Part shown: in pieces, positions 48,332 to 58,478 of the stretch
Layout: every line of letters begins with the position of its first letter
How positions within the stretch are numbered: position 1 is the first letter of the stretch
Assembly: GCF_001424665.1 (NCBI RefSeq)
Contig: NZ_LMQS01000002.1
Span: forward strand, 62,001 to 126,000
Direction of reading: 5' to 3'
From: Methylophilus sp. Leaf416
GTDB lineage: Bacteria; Pseudomonadota; Gammaproteobacteria; Burkholderiales; Methylophilaceae
Length of the DNA: 64,000 nt
Position numbers and translations under genes: made by a program
The notes under the pieces: generated by a model
Told to the model about the DNA's origin: nothing
Seen by the model: the letters and a program-made list of their open reading frames with translations, nothing else
Databases searched by the model: none

Positions 48332-48494
48332 GCGCTAAGTGGAAAATGAACAGATAACCATCTTAACACCGACCTTTAGTTTATGCCTTCAAACGGCCCA
48401 ATTTGTATTGCATTCCATGCAAACCTTTTTGCTTCTTGACTGGCCTGTGCAATTCTTAATGCGCTGACAAAATCTTAAACTATCTAAATATGGC

Positions 48495-48526
48495 AAAAGC
48501 TAGAGCGCAAATTCAATCGCGCTCTA
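48495..48526 (-). terminator. terminator after the alcohol dehydrogenase gene
   Basis: On the minus strand TAGAGCGC, 10-base loop, GCGCTCTA, then GCTTTTGCC. Perfect 8-bp stem, short T-run, 20 bases after the stop. Confidence 0.65.
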
Positions 48527-48547
48527 AATTACTATACCGTCTTTAAT

Positions 48548-49615
48548 CTATGCTTTGGCAGCAGCATTGAACGAAGCAATATCAATCACAAAACGGTATT
48601 TCACGTCGCTCTTTAGCATGCGTTCGTAAGCTTCGTTGATGTAATTGGCATCAATGATTTCAACATCACTGACGATGTTGTGCTTGCCACAGAAATCCAG
48701 CATTTCTTGCGTCTCTGCAATACCGCCGATCAATGAGCCAGCGACCTGGCGGCGTTTGGTGATTAGGTTGGCACCATGCACTTCCACCGGATCCAGCGGA
48801 CCAACCAGGACGATAGTTTTGTCGCGTTTGAGCAAGCCGATATAAGGGTTCAGGTCATGCGCCACCGGTACTGTGTCTATGATCAAATCAAAGCTGGCTG
48901 TATGTTTAGCCATGTCATCGGCATCTTTGGAAATCAGCACTTCATGCGCACCCAGTTTAGTGGCATCCGCTGCTTTACTGGCCGAGGTGGTGATCATGAC
49001 GACATGCGCGCCCATGGCTGCCGCCAGTTTCACACCCATATGACCCAAGCCACCAAGGCCGATGATGCCGACTTTCTGGCCCGGCTGCACATTCCAGTGT
49101 TTCAGTGGAGAGTACAGGGTAATGCCCGCGCACAATAATGGCGCGACTGCTTTGGTATCCAGGTTTTCCGGTACGCTGACCACGAAATTTTCATCCACGG
49201 TAATGCGTTCGGCATAACCGCCAAACGTCAGGCCACCATGGCGGGTATCTTTTGAATTGTAGGTAAATACGGACTCATTGCAATATTGCTCTTCACCGGC
49301 ACCACAGTCTTCGCAGTGGCGGCAGGAGTCGACCAGACAGCCGACTCCAACCAATTGCCCCAGCTTGAATTTATTCACATGGTCGCCGACTTTGCTGACG
49401 CGACCCACGATTTCATGGCCCGGCACCATAGGGTACAAAGAGCCGCCACCCCATTCGTTTCTGGCCTGATGAATGTCGGAGTGGCAGATACCGCAATATT
49501 CAATATCTATGAGGACATCGTGCGGACCAGGTTCACGGCGGTCTATGCTCATAGGCGCAACCGGGGTGGTTGCGTTTTGTACACCATAGGCGGCTGTTTT
49601 AAAAGTGAGTGCCAT
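48548..49615 (-). CDS. zinc-type NAD(P)-dependent alcohol dehydrogenase (YahK/CAD class)
   Basis: A 355-residue medium-chain dehydrogenase of the cinnamyl-alcohol/YahK group, which reduces aldehydes with NADPH. The catalytic zinc is bound by Cys41 (EYCGICHSD) and His67-Glu68 (GHEIVGRV). The structural zinc cysteines are 98, 101, 104 and 112. The nucleotide-binding loop is IGLGGLGHMGVKLA. GGAGAACGCGAC precedes the ATG. An AraC regulator gene lies 166 bases upstream on the same strand and may control it. Confidence 0.9.
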   Translation of the reverse strand: MALTFKTAAYGVQNATTPVAPMSIDRREPGPHDVLIDIEYCGICHSDIHQARNEWGGGSLYPMVPGHEIVGRVSKVGDHVNKFKLGQLVGVGCLVDSCRHCEDCGAGEEQYCNESVFTYNSKDTRHGGLTFGGYAERITVDENFVVSVPENLDTKAVAPLLCAGITLYSPLKHWNVQPGQKVGIIGLGGLGHMGVKLAAAMGAHVVMITTSASKAADATKLGAHEVLISKDADDMAKHTASFDLIIDTVPVAHDLNPYIGLLKRDKTIVLVGPLDPVEVHGANLITKRRQVAGSLIGGIAETQEMLDFCGKHNIVSDVEIIDANYINEAYERMLKSDVKYRFVIDIASFNAAAKA

Positions 49616-49781
49616 GTCGCGTTCTCCATATTTTTATTGAAACTTGAAATCACCGCCGGAATCAAGCTCAAGCTTGCCGACAATAACCATTAAAGTCTAA
49701 AAGAATCACTGTAATAATAATTGCCAGCTTTTCTTGAATGATTGCCTAAAGCTATGAGTTTTCCTGTCACTAACTCAAGGT

Positions 49782-50735
49782 CTACTGTTGCACCGTGACA
49801 TATCTGGCATCCACATCACTCGGGGTAGTAATCAGGGCACTACGTACTGCACTGACCTCTTCCATCGGGCTTTTGCCAAACATACGCTTGAACTCGCGGC
49901 TAAACTGCGAGGCACTTTCGTAACCCACCTTGCTGGCCGCCAGGGTGGCACTTAAACCGTCTTGTACCATTAGCAACCGTGCTTTATGCAAGCGGGTCAT
50001 TTTCAGGTACTGGATAGGTGAAGTAGCCGTCACATCCCTGAACGCCGCATGAAACGAAGGTACGCTCATAGTGGACTCCGAGGCCAGCTTGTCCACATTC
50101 AGCTCTTTGTCATACTCAGAATGGATCAGCCGCAACGCCTTGCTGATCTTACCTATATTATTGTGCGTGCTATGCGCCGCCAAAATGGCCGAGGCCTGCG
50201 ATGTCTGCAAGATTCGGTAATGAATCTCGCGAATAATCGCCTGGCCCAATACCGTTGCTTCGGTTTTCGATTGCAGACATTCCAGCAGTCTGACCACCGC
50301 ATTTGATAAACGTGCGTCCAGTGGTGTAGATGTGATGCCACTCTTGCCATTAATTTTCATCGGCGTGTCATGCTCAACACTCAATAACAGCTCAGAGATC
50401 ATGGCCAGATTGATGCGGATGGAAATCGCCAGCAAGGGCTCTTCCAATGAAGCGATGGTTTCACTCTCGAATGGCAGCGGCACCGATAAAATCAGGAATT
50501 GTTGCGGATTGTATTGATAAACCTCGCCGCCAAGGTAGCCGATTTTGCGGCCCTGACAAACGAATACAATACTCGGCTCGTAAAAAACCGGGCTACGCGG
50601 AATCGACCGATTCCAGCGCATGAGTTTGACGCCATCCAGCGCAGTCAGCGTAAACCCTTCACTGCGCGTCTGGCTGGATAACAGCGCGATTGTTTTATCG
50701 CGGTCGTGGGCATACCAACAGTCAGCATTGCTCAT
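49782..50735 (-). CDS. AraC-family regulator
   Basis: A 317-residue regulator with the AraC_N sensor domain (IVFVCQGRKIGYLGGEVYQYNPQQFLILSVPLPFES, about 50-85) and a C-terminal pair of helix-turn-helix units (STMSVPSFHAAFRDVTATSPIQYLKMTRLHKARLLM and VGYESASQFSREFKRMFGKSP). This subfamily is often found next to zinc alcohol dehydrogenases or aldo-keto reductases. It is divergent from a PQQ-type sugar dehydrogenase gene and upstream of an alcohol dehydrogenase; either may be its target. Confidence 0.88.
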   Translation of the reverse strand: MSNADCWYAHDRDKTIALLSSQTRSEGFTLTALDGVKLMRWNRSIPRSPVFYEPSIVFVCQGRKIGYLGGEVYQYNPQQFLILSVPLPFESETIASLEEPLLAISIRINLAMISELLLSVEHDTPMKINGKSGITSTPLDARLSNAVVRLLECLQSKTEATVLGQAIIREIHYRILQTSQASAILAAHSTHNNIGKISKALRLIHSEYDKELNVDKLASESTMSVPSFHAAFRDVTATSPIQYLKMTRLHKARLLMVQDGLSATLAASKVGYESASQFSREFKRMFGKSPMEEVSAVRSALITTPSDVDARYVTVQQ

Positions 50736-50919
50736 ATACTTATACTATGTGATTGATTAGGCATAAATAATACCCCTAAATTACTTTATTCACCTAATAA
50801 GACATAGAAATAGGCAACGATTTCATATTTTTAAACTTACCCGCGAACCACAGCCTGCGTAGACTACTCATACCACACTTGTATTGAATGCAATATTTTT
50901 GGAAAAGAGGAAAAACGTG

Positions 50920-52875
50920 ATGAAAAATCAGCTGATAAAAGGCCTGATCGGTTCCATATTCGCAACCCTGTCAATGTCAGCCTGGGCGGATATTCAGGAT
51001 GTGCGGGACAACCTGAGCAAATTGCGCGTGCCTGACGGTTTCAAGGTAGATGTCTACGCTGAAGTGCCCGGTGCGCGCCAGATGACACTGGGTACCAACG
51101 GCAACGTCTATGTCGGCACCCGTGGTAATAAAGTGTATGCAGTGGTGGATAAGAACAAAGATCACAAAGCCGACCAGGTAGTAGCGATTCTGGATGACCT
51201 GAATGTTGGCAATGGCGTCGCCATGGTAGATGGACATTTGTATGTGGCCGAACAGCACCGCATCACACGTTATGCTGCCCCGGATTTTGATCTCACCTTA
51301 CCGTTTAAGGCCATGCGCGAAGTGGTCTATGACAAATTACCGAATAAAGCGCATCACGGCTGGCGTTATATCGCGACCGGGCCGGATAACAAGTTGTACG
51401 TCACTATCGGTGCGCCTTGCAATATTTGCGATCCGACCGGCATTGAAGCTTCCATTATTCGCATGAATCCGGATGGCAGCCAGGTGGAAACATTTGCCAA
51501 AGGAGTAAGAAACTCCGTCGGTTTGGATTTTCAGCCTGGTACGAATACCTTGTTCTTTACCGATAACGGTGTCGACTTGCTTGGCGCAGATATCCCGCAT
51601 GATGAGCTAAATGCGGCACCTAAAGCCGGCCTGCATTTTGGTTTTCCTTACTTTGCCGGCGGCGATGCGCGTGACCCTAACTGGAAAAGCAAAACGCCAC
51701 CTGCAGCAGTGACGAAACCAGTGGCTGAATTCCAGGCACACAGTGCCAACCTCGGCTTCAAGTTTTATACTGGCAAGCAATTTCCAAGCGAATACCAGGG
51801 CAATGCCGTCATCGCACAGCACGGTTCATGGAACCGTAAAGAGCCTGTCGGTTATCAGCTGGTCCGCGTGACTTTCGACGAGCAGAAGCAGGTTAAGGAA
51901 ACCAAAGTATTTATTGATGGCTGGCTAAGTGCCGAAGGTGAAGTATGGGGCCGCCCGAATGACGTGCTGCAATTGCCGGATGGCTCATTGCTGGTTTCGG
52001 ATGACTACAATGGCGTGATTTACCGTGTGAGCTATGATGGTAAAACACTGGGTAAATCTGCCGCGGCCGCCGCGCCCAGCACTCATAAAGGCGAGACGAC
52101 TTTGACCGGATTCGCCATGCCGGAATCTGTATTTTCCGCACCGAATGGCGTCGTCTATATCTCGGAGATTGGTGAATTCGGTAAAGCTGGTGATGGGAAA
52201 ATCACCCAGATCGAAGCTGATGGCACCCGCAAAACATTGGCAGAAGGCCTGAATGATCCTAAAGGCCTGGATATGTTCAACGGCCAGCTGTATGTTGCAG
52301 ATGTGGATAGAGTGGTGAGTGTTGACGCGCAAACTGGCAAGCAAACGGTGACGGCTGCTACTTCAGCTTTTCCGCGCAAACCAGTGTTCTTAAATGACAT
52401 TGAAATCGATGGCCTGGGCAATGTATATGTCTCGGACAGTGGCGATGACAATGGCAAAAGTGCTGGCATCTTCAAAATCACACCCGCTGGTAAAGTGACT
52501 GAAGTACTTAAAGCGAATGCCGGTATCAAACGTCCAAATGGCTTGCTGATGGATGGTGCCGACAGTTTACTGGTGGCTGACTTTGGCACAGGCAAATTGT
52601 TCAGGGTACAGTTAGGCGGCAAAAAAGCTTCCGTGACTTTGCTTAACCAGGGCTTTGGTGGTGCTGATGGTTTGGTTCGTGATACGCATGGTCACCTGTA
52701 TGTGAGCGACTGGGCGGGCGGCAATGTCTGGCAACTCACTGAGCCTAAAGCGACGCCGCAACGCATCATCCAGGGCTACCAGTCGGCGGCAGATATCAGC
52801 TTGTCAGCAGATGGCCAATCCGTATTGATCCCTGATATGAAAGCTGGCACATTGCATAGCGTGCCTGTTCAATAA
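50920..52875 (+). CDS. PQQ-type sugar dehydrogenase-like protein fused to an NHL propeller
   Basis: A 651-residue secreted protein. A signal peptide ends at SAWA (about residue 23). Residues 25-385 resemble the soluble glucose/sorbosone dehydrogenase propeller (GFKVDVYAEVPGARQM, GHLYVAEQHRITRY, KAHHGWRYIATGPDNKLYVTIG, FFTDNGVD, AQHGSWNR). Residues about 395-650 form a second propeller of NHL/SMP-30 type (PNGVVYISEIG, DPKGLDMFNGQLYVADVD, PNGLLMDG). Whether PQQ is bound cannot be told from motifs alone. The ATG at 50920 lies eight bases after GAGG; upstream frame starts lack a ribosome site. Confidence 0.8.
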   Translation: MKNQLIKGLIGSIFATLSMSAWADIQDVRDNLSKLRVPDGFKVDVYAEVPGARQMTLGTNGNVYVGTRGNKVYAVVDKNKDHKADQVVAILDDLNVGNGVAMVDGHLYVAEQHRITRYAAPDFDLTLPFKAMREVVYDKLPNKAHHGWRYIATGPDNKLYVTIGAPCNICDPTGIEASIIRMNPDGSQVETFAKGVRNSVGLDFQPGTNTLFFTDNGVDLLGADIPHDELNAAPKAGLHFGFPYFAGGDARDPNWKSKTPPAAVTKPVAEFQAHSANLGFKFYTGKQFPSEYQGNAVIAQHGSWNRKEPVGYQLVRVTFDEQKQVKETKVFIDGWLSAEGEVWGRPNDVLQLPDGSLLVSDDYNGVIYRVSYDGKTLGKSAAAAAPSTHKGETTLTGFAMPESVFSAPNGVVYISEIGEFGKAGDGKITQIEADGTRKTLAEGLNDPKGLDMFNGQLYVADVDRVVSVDAQTGKQTVTAATSAFPRKPVFLNDIEIDGLGNVYVSDSGDDNGKSAGIFKITPAGKVTEVLKANAGIKRPNGLLMDGADSLLVADFGTGKLFRVQLGGKKASVTLLNQGFGGADGLVRDTHGHLYVSDWAGGNVWQLTEPKATPQRIIQGYQSAADISLSADGQSVLIPDMKAGTLHSVPVQ

Positions 52876-52894
52876 GTATTCATTGCGTACGTTT

Positions 52895-52922
52895 AAGCCC
52901 GGTTAATGACCGGGCTTTTTTA
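52895..52922 (+). terminator. rho-independent terminator after the sugar dehydrogenase-like gene
   Basis: AAGCCCGGT, loop TAATG, ACCGGGCTT, then a T-run. Perfect 9-bp GC-rich stem 20 bases after the stop. Confidence 0.92.
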
Positions 52923-53028
52923 TTCCACCCCGATGATCCTGCTCTGTGTCAGAATGGCGTGGTCAGGCTCGCATTCTGGCAGCCTGAATCATTTATCATC
53001 ATAATTCATAATTTGTTAGGAGAATTTC

Positions 53029-53316
53029 ATGAAAAAACTGGTTCTTGCGCTACTGCTTTCCTCATTCTGTCTTTCAGTTTCAGCAGGCCCGCAACAGGAA
53101 AAAATGAAAACCTGCAATGCAGATGCCAGCACCAAAGCGTTAAAAGGGGATGACCGCAAAGCGTTTATGAAAACCTGTTTATCTGCTGATAGTACGGACT
53201 CCGGCCTGACTGCACAGCAGAATAAAATGAAGACGTGTAACGCAGATGCAAAAACCAAGGCTTTAAAAGGTGACGAACGTAAAGCGTTTATGAAAACCTG
53301 CTTATCCGGTAAATAA
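53029..53316 (+). CDS. PsiF-repeat periplasmic protein
   Basis: A 95-residue exported protein with a signal peptide (about 1-19, ending SVSA) and two nearly identical PsiF repeats. Each has KMKTCNADA-TKALKGD and then RKAFMKTCLS with two cysteines. PsiF in E. coli is induced by phosphate starvation; its role is not known. The high similarity of the two repeats suggests a recent internal duplication. A good GGAG ribosome site precedes the ATG and a strong hairpin follows. Confidence 0.85.
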   Translation: MKKLVLALLLSSFCLSVSAGPQQEKMKTCNADASTKALKGDDRKAFMKTCLSADSTDSGLTAQQNKMKTCNADAKTKALKGDERKAFMKTCLSGK

Positions 53317-53341
53317 TTCCAGCAAGTATCCCGTCTCAATC

Positions 53342-53366
53342 ACGCCTGCAGTCACGCTGCAGGCGT
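53342..53366 (+). terminator. perfect 10-bp hairpin after the PsiF gene
   Basis: ACGCCTGCAG, loop TCACG, CTGCAGGCGT. Very stable, 25 bases after the stop. The T-run normally expected is absent (CTGGTAAAAAA follows), so it may act as an mRNA-stabilising stem or a factor-assisted terminator. Confidence 0.55.
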
Positions 53367-53517
53367 CTGGTAAAAAAACTTTTACCTCCACCTAAAGTTT
53401 TAAGCCAACCTGCCGTTAATCAAGTTAACTCCTGGTGTGTCTTTTTTTAGCATGGCCTGAGATTCAGTGCCGATAAGGGTTTACCAGGCCATCATTTGCA
53501 AATACAGATTGATTGGT

Positions 53518-55131
53518 ATGGATAACCCACTCAAGAAAATCATTCAAACAATGTTGCTCAGCGCTATGCCATTCACCGGTCAGGCGACAGCAGCTACCCT
53601 TGCACCAGAAACGTCAGCCACCAACCCGGGGTTGTTTAGTCAGTTGGCAGTTGAAGCTGGCATAACAATACTTGCCCTGGCATGCATGCTGCTGGTGCAT
53701 CAGCTCTGGCGTTTCTACCAGCGCGCGCAACGGCGTGAAGCCGAGGTACGTCAACAGATCTGACGGCAAGCCAATTATGATTACCTGACACAATTACCTA
53801 ATCGTTATTTACTACAGGATTGCCTGGAGAAATCGATTCAGGAATGTCAGCAATCACAACAACAATTGGGCTTACTGCTGATTGACCTGGATGGATTCAA
53901 GGATGTGAATGATATTGCCGGACATGCAGTGGGTGACCGCCTGTTGCAGAATGCAGCATTACGCATTCAATCCTGCGTACGAGATGGCGACACCACCGCC
54001 AAATTGGGTGGCGATGAGTTTGTGGTGGTGATTCCCAAACTCAAAGATATCAAGGTGCTGCACGACATCGGCGCCAAAATTGTAGAGACTGTGCGCTCGC
54101 CTTTTCATATCGATGATAACCAGTATTTTGTCACCGCCAGTATTGGTATTGCGGTGTTCCCTGACCATAGCGACTCTGCCGAAACCCTGATGATGTACGC
54201 CGACCAGGCTTTGTACGCGGCCAAGCGTGCCGGTAAAAACCAATACCAGTTCTTTACCCAAACCATGCAGCAGGAAATCAGGGAACGCATTTCCCTGACG
54301 CATGACCTGCGTTCAGCCATTGAAAATAACGAGTTGCATCTGGTGTACCAGCCTATTTATCGCCTGCAGGATATTTCGCTGATTAAAGCCGAGGCGCTAA
54401 TCCGCTGGCAACATCCAACGCGTGGCAACATTCCGCCAAGTGTGTTTATTCCAATTGCGGAAGAATCGGGCATTATTATCGAGATCGGCAAATGGATATT
54501 TAATGAAGTGCTGCATGACTTGTCGACCATAGACCCAATGCGTTTGCAGGGTATCCAGATCAGCCTCAACATTTCACCGATACAGTTTGCGCATCCGCAG
54601 CATTTAATGCCGTTTATCAAACGCCTTGAACGTTCGAGTATTCCTTGCGAACTGTTCTGTTTTGAAATTACAGAAGGGTTGTTGCTCGAGCCTTCAAAAG
54701 TGATTCAGGACACTTTAAAAACGCTTAAACAGGCGGGCATTAAATTATCGATTGATGACTTCGGCACCGGTTATTCTGCACTGGGTTACCTTAAAAAATA
54801 CCATATTGATTACGTTAAGATTGATAAGTCCTTTATCAATAATCTGGGCGTGGATAACTATGACTTTATCCTGTGCCGCTCCATCATCCAGATGGCACAT
54901 GAACTGAATATGCAACTGATTGCCGAAGGCGTGGAAAATGCGCAGCAGGAGAGCATACTCAAAGTTATCAATTGCGATTTTATACAGGGTTTTTTACATG
55001 GAAAACCGGCCATGTTCAGCTCATTACTCGAGCAGCTGGATTTGCAGATGCTGCAAGAAAAGGCATATCCTATGCTGGGCGCTGAAACAAAAATGGCAGC
55101 ATTGCAACATGCTGCCACCAAAGCTAACTAA
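53518..55131 (+). pseudogene. membrane GGDEF-EAL protein interrupted by one in-frame TGA
   Basis: A single reading frame codes for a signal/anchor segment (about residues 1-82, membrane span in VEAGITILALACMLLVHQL), then GGDEF and EAL domains, but an in-frame TGA stands at 53761-53763 right before RQANYDYLTQLPNR. The rest of the frame has no stops: LGGDEFVVV, AEALIRW, DDFGTGYSALGYLKKY and IAEGVEN are all intact, so both catalytic sites look sound. Translation from an internal TTG at 53866 would lose the start of the GGDEF fold. A single C-to-T change of CGA (Arg) would explain the stop. The EAL domain could still work if re-initiated. A start upstream at a GTG (53467) is possible but has no ribosome site. 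Confidence 0.8.
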
Positions 55132-55143
55132 CCACTTCAGGAT

Positions 55144-56040
55144 TTAAACCAAATAGTGATCCAGCAATAGCGCCGCAAATATCAGGCTCAGGTAAAGAAT
55201 AGAATATTTGAAAGTGGTTTTGGCCAGATCGTCAGAATAGCGACGATAGAGGCTGACTACATAGTAAAGAAATACCGCATTCAGGCATGCTGCCGACGCC
55301 AGATACAGCCAGCCACTCATGCCTAAGCCATAAGGCATTAAAGACACGACAATCAGGATCACGGTATATAGCAAAATATGCAGCAGCGTAAATTTCTCAC
55401 CATGGGTTACCGGTAACATAGGCATGCCCACTTTGGCATATTCTTCTCGGCGATATAAAGCCAGTGCCCAGAAGTGTGGTGGCGTCCAGGCAAAAATAAT
55501 CAGGAACATGACCAAAGCTTCTGGCGACACGGTGTTATTCACTGCTGCCCAGCCAAGTATTGGAGGCATTGCACCAGATGCGCCACCAATGACAATATTC
55601 ATAGGCGTTGCCGGTTTCAGAAACACCGTGTAAATAACGGCATAACCGACAAACGTCCCCAGTGTCAGCCACATGGTCAGCGGGTTCACCCAGTAATACA
55701 AAATACTCAGGCCTATGCCACCGAGCACACTGGCGAATAACAGGGTTTCCATCTGCGATAACTGGCCGGTAGGAATAGGACGCGCACGCGTGCGGGCCAT
55801 CATGGCATCGATCTTGTGTTCGATTAAACAGTTAAACGCCGCTGCAGCACCTGAGGCAAACGCAATACCCACAGTTGCCGCTAATAATATCTGTAAGGGC
55901 ACCATGCCAGGCGTGGCCATAAACATGCCGATGATTGCGGTAAAAACAATTAATGCCGTGACGCGCGGTTTGCACAGCGCATAAAAATTGCGCAAGCTCA
56001 TTTTTGCCGATGTCAGTTGTGTAACCCAAATACTTTGCAT
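55144..56040 (-). CDS. ctaB: heme O synthase (protoheme IX farnesyltransferase)
   Basis: A 298-residue polytopic prenyltransferase that adds farnesyl to heme B to make heme O. The substrate motifs are [23 protein letters not shown] (about 70-92) and, in the second half, [12 protein letters not shown] with a nearby [16 protein letters not shown]. It lies 19 bases downstream of the CtaA gene and supplies it. Start at 56040 preferred for its GGGGGAT leader; Met14 (MSLRNFY) is an alternative. Confidence 0.95.
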   Translation of the reverse strand: MQSIWVTQLTSAKMSLRNFYALCKPRVTALIVFTAIIGMFMATPGMVPLQILLAATVGIAFASGAAAAFNCLIEHKIDAMMARTRARPIPTGQLSQMETLLFASVLGGIGLSILYYWVNPLTMWLTLGTFVGYAVIYTVFLKPATPMNIVIGGASGAMPPILGWAAVNNTVSPEALVMFLIIFAWTPPHFWALALYRREEYAKVGMPMLPVTHGEKFTLLHILLYTVILIVVSLMPYGLGMSGWLYLASAACLNAVFLYYVVSLYRRYSDDLAKTTFKYSILYLSLIFAALLLDHYLV

Positions 56041-56059
56041 GACTAATCCCCCAACTTTT

Positions 56060-57034
56060 CTAATAAGACGTATTCATTAATCTCGCATTGACTGTCACCA
56101 GGCAGATGCCCAGCAACGCTGCGCCGGCGTTATGCAATACAGCCAGCACTAATGGCAGTTGCAGTAACAGATTGCCGATACCGACACCGATTTGTAACAG
56201 CAAAACCAGCAGTAGTGTCCACGCCAAGGTTCTGGCGTTTTGACGCTGTAACAAAATCTTGACGCTGACGATGCCCCAACCCAGCACGACCAGCGCGCCC
56301 AGTCTGTGTATCCATTGAATAGCGGTCAAAGCATCCAGGTGCAATTGCCCGCCATCCCGGCTTTCTCCCAGTGCCCGCGTCAGGTGGAATGCATCGTGCA
56401 AATCCATATCGGGCCACCACAACCCATGACAGGTGGGAAAGTCGGTACAAGCGAGCGCCGCATAATTACTGCTGGTCCAGCCACCCAGCATCACCTGCAA
56501 AAACCATACCACCAGCGCAAGGCGTAACCACCATTGCTGTGCTGATGGCAAAGCGATGGATGGTTGCGCATTATTGCGTACGGCGATCCAGCATAATAGT
56601 GCCAGGGTGGTCATCCCGCCCAGTAAATGTAAGGTCACAATTACCGGCTTAAGTAACAGTGTCACAGTCCACATACCCAGCAGTGCCTGTAAAAAAACCA
56701 GCACGACCAGGGCAACCGATAACTGCCATGAGGTTTTTATTTTTAGCCTGTTCACATACGCTAGCCAGGCAAGGCCTAAAATAACCAGGCCCAGACTTCC
56801 GGCCAGATAACGATGGGCCATTTCTTTCCAGGCTTTAGCGTGTTCTAGCGGCTTATCCGGAAATGCCTGCTGCGCAGAATGGATAGCTGACTCACTTTGC
56901 GGCACGGATAAGGCGCCATAACAGCCAGGCCAGTCTGGGCAACCCAATCCTGCATCAGATAATCGTACATATGACCCTAATACCACGACACAAAACGCCA
57001 GCAGCACAGCCACAACACTTAAAGACCTGAACAT
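56060..57034 (-). CDS. ctaA: heme A synthase (COX15/CtaA)
   Basis: A 324-residue protein with eight spans that converts heme O to heme A. Family marks include [20 protein letters not shown] near the start, the His in [26 protein letters not shown], and the second-half [11 protein letters not shown]. The start at 57034 is two bases after the stop of the SCO-like gene; the frame is open upstream into that gene (ATG at 57088), but the internal ATG fits the family N-terminus. Confidence 0.93.
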   Translation of the reverse strand: MFRSLSVVAVLLAFCVVVLGSYVRLSDAGLGCPDWPGCYGALSVPQSESAIHSAQQAFPDKPLEHAKAWKEMAHRYLAGSLGLVILGLAWLAYVNRLKIKTSWQLSVALVVLVFLQALLGMWTVTLLLKPVIVTLHLLGGMTTLALLCWIAVRNNAQPSIALPSAQQWWLRLALVVWFLQVMLGGWTSSNYAALACTDFPTCHGLWWPDMDLHDAFHLTRALGESRDGGQLHLDALTAIQWIHRLGALVVLGWGIVSVKILLQRQNARTLAWTLLLVLLLQIGVGIGNLLLQLPLVLAVLHNAGAALLGICLVTVNARLMNTSY

Positions 57035-57036
57035 AC

Positions 57037-57654
57037 TCAACCCGCCCACGAAGCCTTCAGCAGCTTCGTCAAATCTTTGCGTATCCATTTGGCTTCCTGC
57101 TCAAGCGGATACTGCATCATGATATTGCCTAGCGGATCAATGAAATATACCCGCTGCGCATCCAGTGTGTTCTGCCCGCCACCACTCAGCATGCGACCCA
57201 AGGCGGTTACCTGTGCAGACTCGCCATTGATAATCAACAGATCAGGGTACCGTTCACGAATCTTGCTGGTATCAGCCTGTTGTGTGATAAGCACGCGCTG
57301 CACACGGATCATGTCTTTATACAGCGATACATACACTTGTCTTAAGTCATGCAACCGCTGCATACAACGTGTATCGCATTCGCCTGCAATGAGGACAATA
57401 TTCCATTTATCTTGCCAGAATGTTGGCATGGCCTGCTGTTGATCATTTACCCAATGCGTGCTGGAAGCCAGCGACACTGGCGGTTGAATCAACTGGCCAT
57501 AACTTTTACCGCTAGGTCGCCAGTCAAATTTGATCATCGCCACGACTACCACCAATGGCACGGTAAAAAATACTGCCAACAGTAGAAAAATCATGCGCCC
57601 TTTGCGCTGTTGGGCGGCATTTACTGAAACTTTTGACTGTGAATTTTCTTGCAC
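57037..57654 (-). CDS. SCO-like oxidase assembly protein lacking the copper-ligand histidine
   Basis: A 205-residue membrane-anchored protein (span about 21-41) with a thioredoxin-like fold. It has a CxxxC motif (Cys93-Cys97 in GECDTRCMQRL) at the same place as in SCO copper chaperones, and the closing YFIDPLGNIMMQYP. The third copper ligand of SCO, a His in a D-H pair before the DP-G motif, is replaced (DAQRVYFIDP). So it may act as a thiol reductase rather than a Cu carrier. The same position between SURF1 and CtaA is filled by a similar uncharacterised protein in Pseudomonas. The GTG start at 57654 avoids overlap with SURF1. Confidence 0.75.
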   Translation of the reverse strand: MQENSQSKVSVNAAQQRKGRMIFLLLAVFFTVPLVVVVAMIKFDWRPSGKSYGQLIQPPVSLASSTHWVNDQQQAMPTFWQDKWNIVLIAGECDTRCMQRLHDLRQVYVSLYKDMIRVQRVLITQQADTSKIRERYPDLLIINGESAQVTALGRMLSGGGQNTLDAQRVYFIDPLGNIMMQYPLEQEAKWIRKDLTKLLKASWAG

Positions 57655-57680
57655 TACCGGGTTACCTTTTTCCTGACCGT

Positions 57681-58415
57681 TTACTGCCGTTTTTCCAGCA
57701 TTTGATACACACCAATCAGTATGCTTGCCAAAGCAAATCCAAACCATTGATAGGCATAACTTAAGTGTTTTTCGACCTGCCCGGCCGGGACATCCCAATG
57801 GCGGATAAATCCATCTTGCGCTACGTCATGGTCCAGTTTGAGGATAGCATGCGGCACCATTGGGTAAGGCAAATGTTTTTGTAAATATTCAAAATCTATC
57901 ACTTGCTGTACTTTATTCCATTGCTCATCTGTCTGGCCCAGTTGAAAGCCGGTTTTCTTTTGATGCCATAGCATCCCTGCCACAGTTTGCTGCCCTACAG
58001 TCGTCTTTATCACTGGCAATTGCTGGTGATCAGAAAATCCGGCTACCCACCCTCGATTCACCAAAATTACTGTCCGCTGATCACTGAGTAAAAATGGCGT
58101 TAACACGTGAAATCCAGCCTGCCCCTGCTCCACCTGATTATCCAGAAAGAAAGCGTATGCTGGCAGGTAATGTCCGGTGAGTTTTACAGCTCGGGTATGT
58201 AAAGCTTCTATGCCGTTCTCATCCAGCTTGGCATCAGTTACTAGCTCAACCACATTGAGTTTGCCCTCAGCCAGGGCAAGGGTAATCGCCTGCTTTTGTT
58301 CGGCTTTGTGCCACTGCCACATGCCTAATTTCAAACAGCCAAAAACCATGAGCGCCACCACCATCATTACCACTGGCCGCAGCCTCAAAACATAAGATCC
58401 CAAAGGTATTTGCAT
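57681..58415 (-). CDS. SURF1-family oxidase assembly protein
   Basis: A 244-residue SURF1 protein with an N-terminal span (about 12-30), a C-terminal span near the end (YQWFGFALASILIGVYQML), and a periplasmic domain between. The family marks LGMWQWHKAEQK, VNRGWVAG and the YAYQWFGFA tail are present. SURF1 helps insert heme A into oxidase subunit I. It is the first gene of the SURF1-SCOlike-ctaA-ctaB operon. Confidence 0.93.
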   Translation of the reverse strand: MQIPLGSYVLRLRPVVMMVVALMVFGCLKLGMWQWHKAEQKQAITLALAEGKLNVVELVTDAKLDENGIEALHTRAVKLTGHYLPAYAFFLDNQVEQGQAGFHVLTPFLLSDQRTVILVNRGWVAGFSDHQQLPVIKTTVGQQTVAGMLWHQKKTGFQLGQTDEQWNKVQQVIDFEYLQKHLPYPMVPHAILKLDHDVAQDGFIRHWDVPAGQVEKHLSYAYQWFGFALASILIGVYQMLEKRQ

Positions 58416-58478
58416 TTTCTTACTTACAGCCCATAATGTGCCTTCACTATTTACTTACACTTAGCGCAGGATCACACC

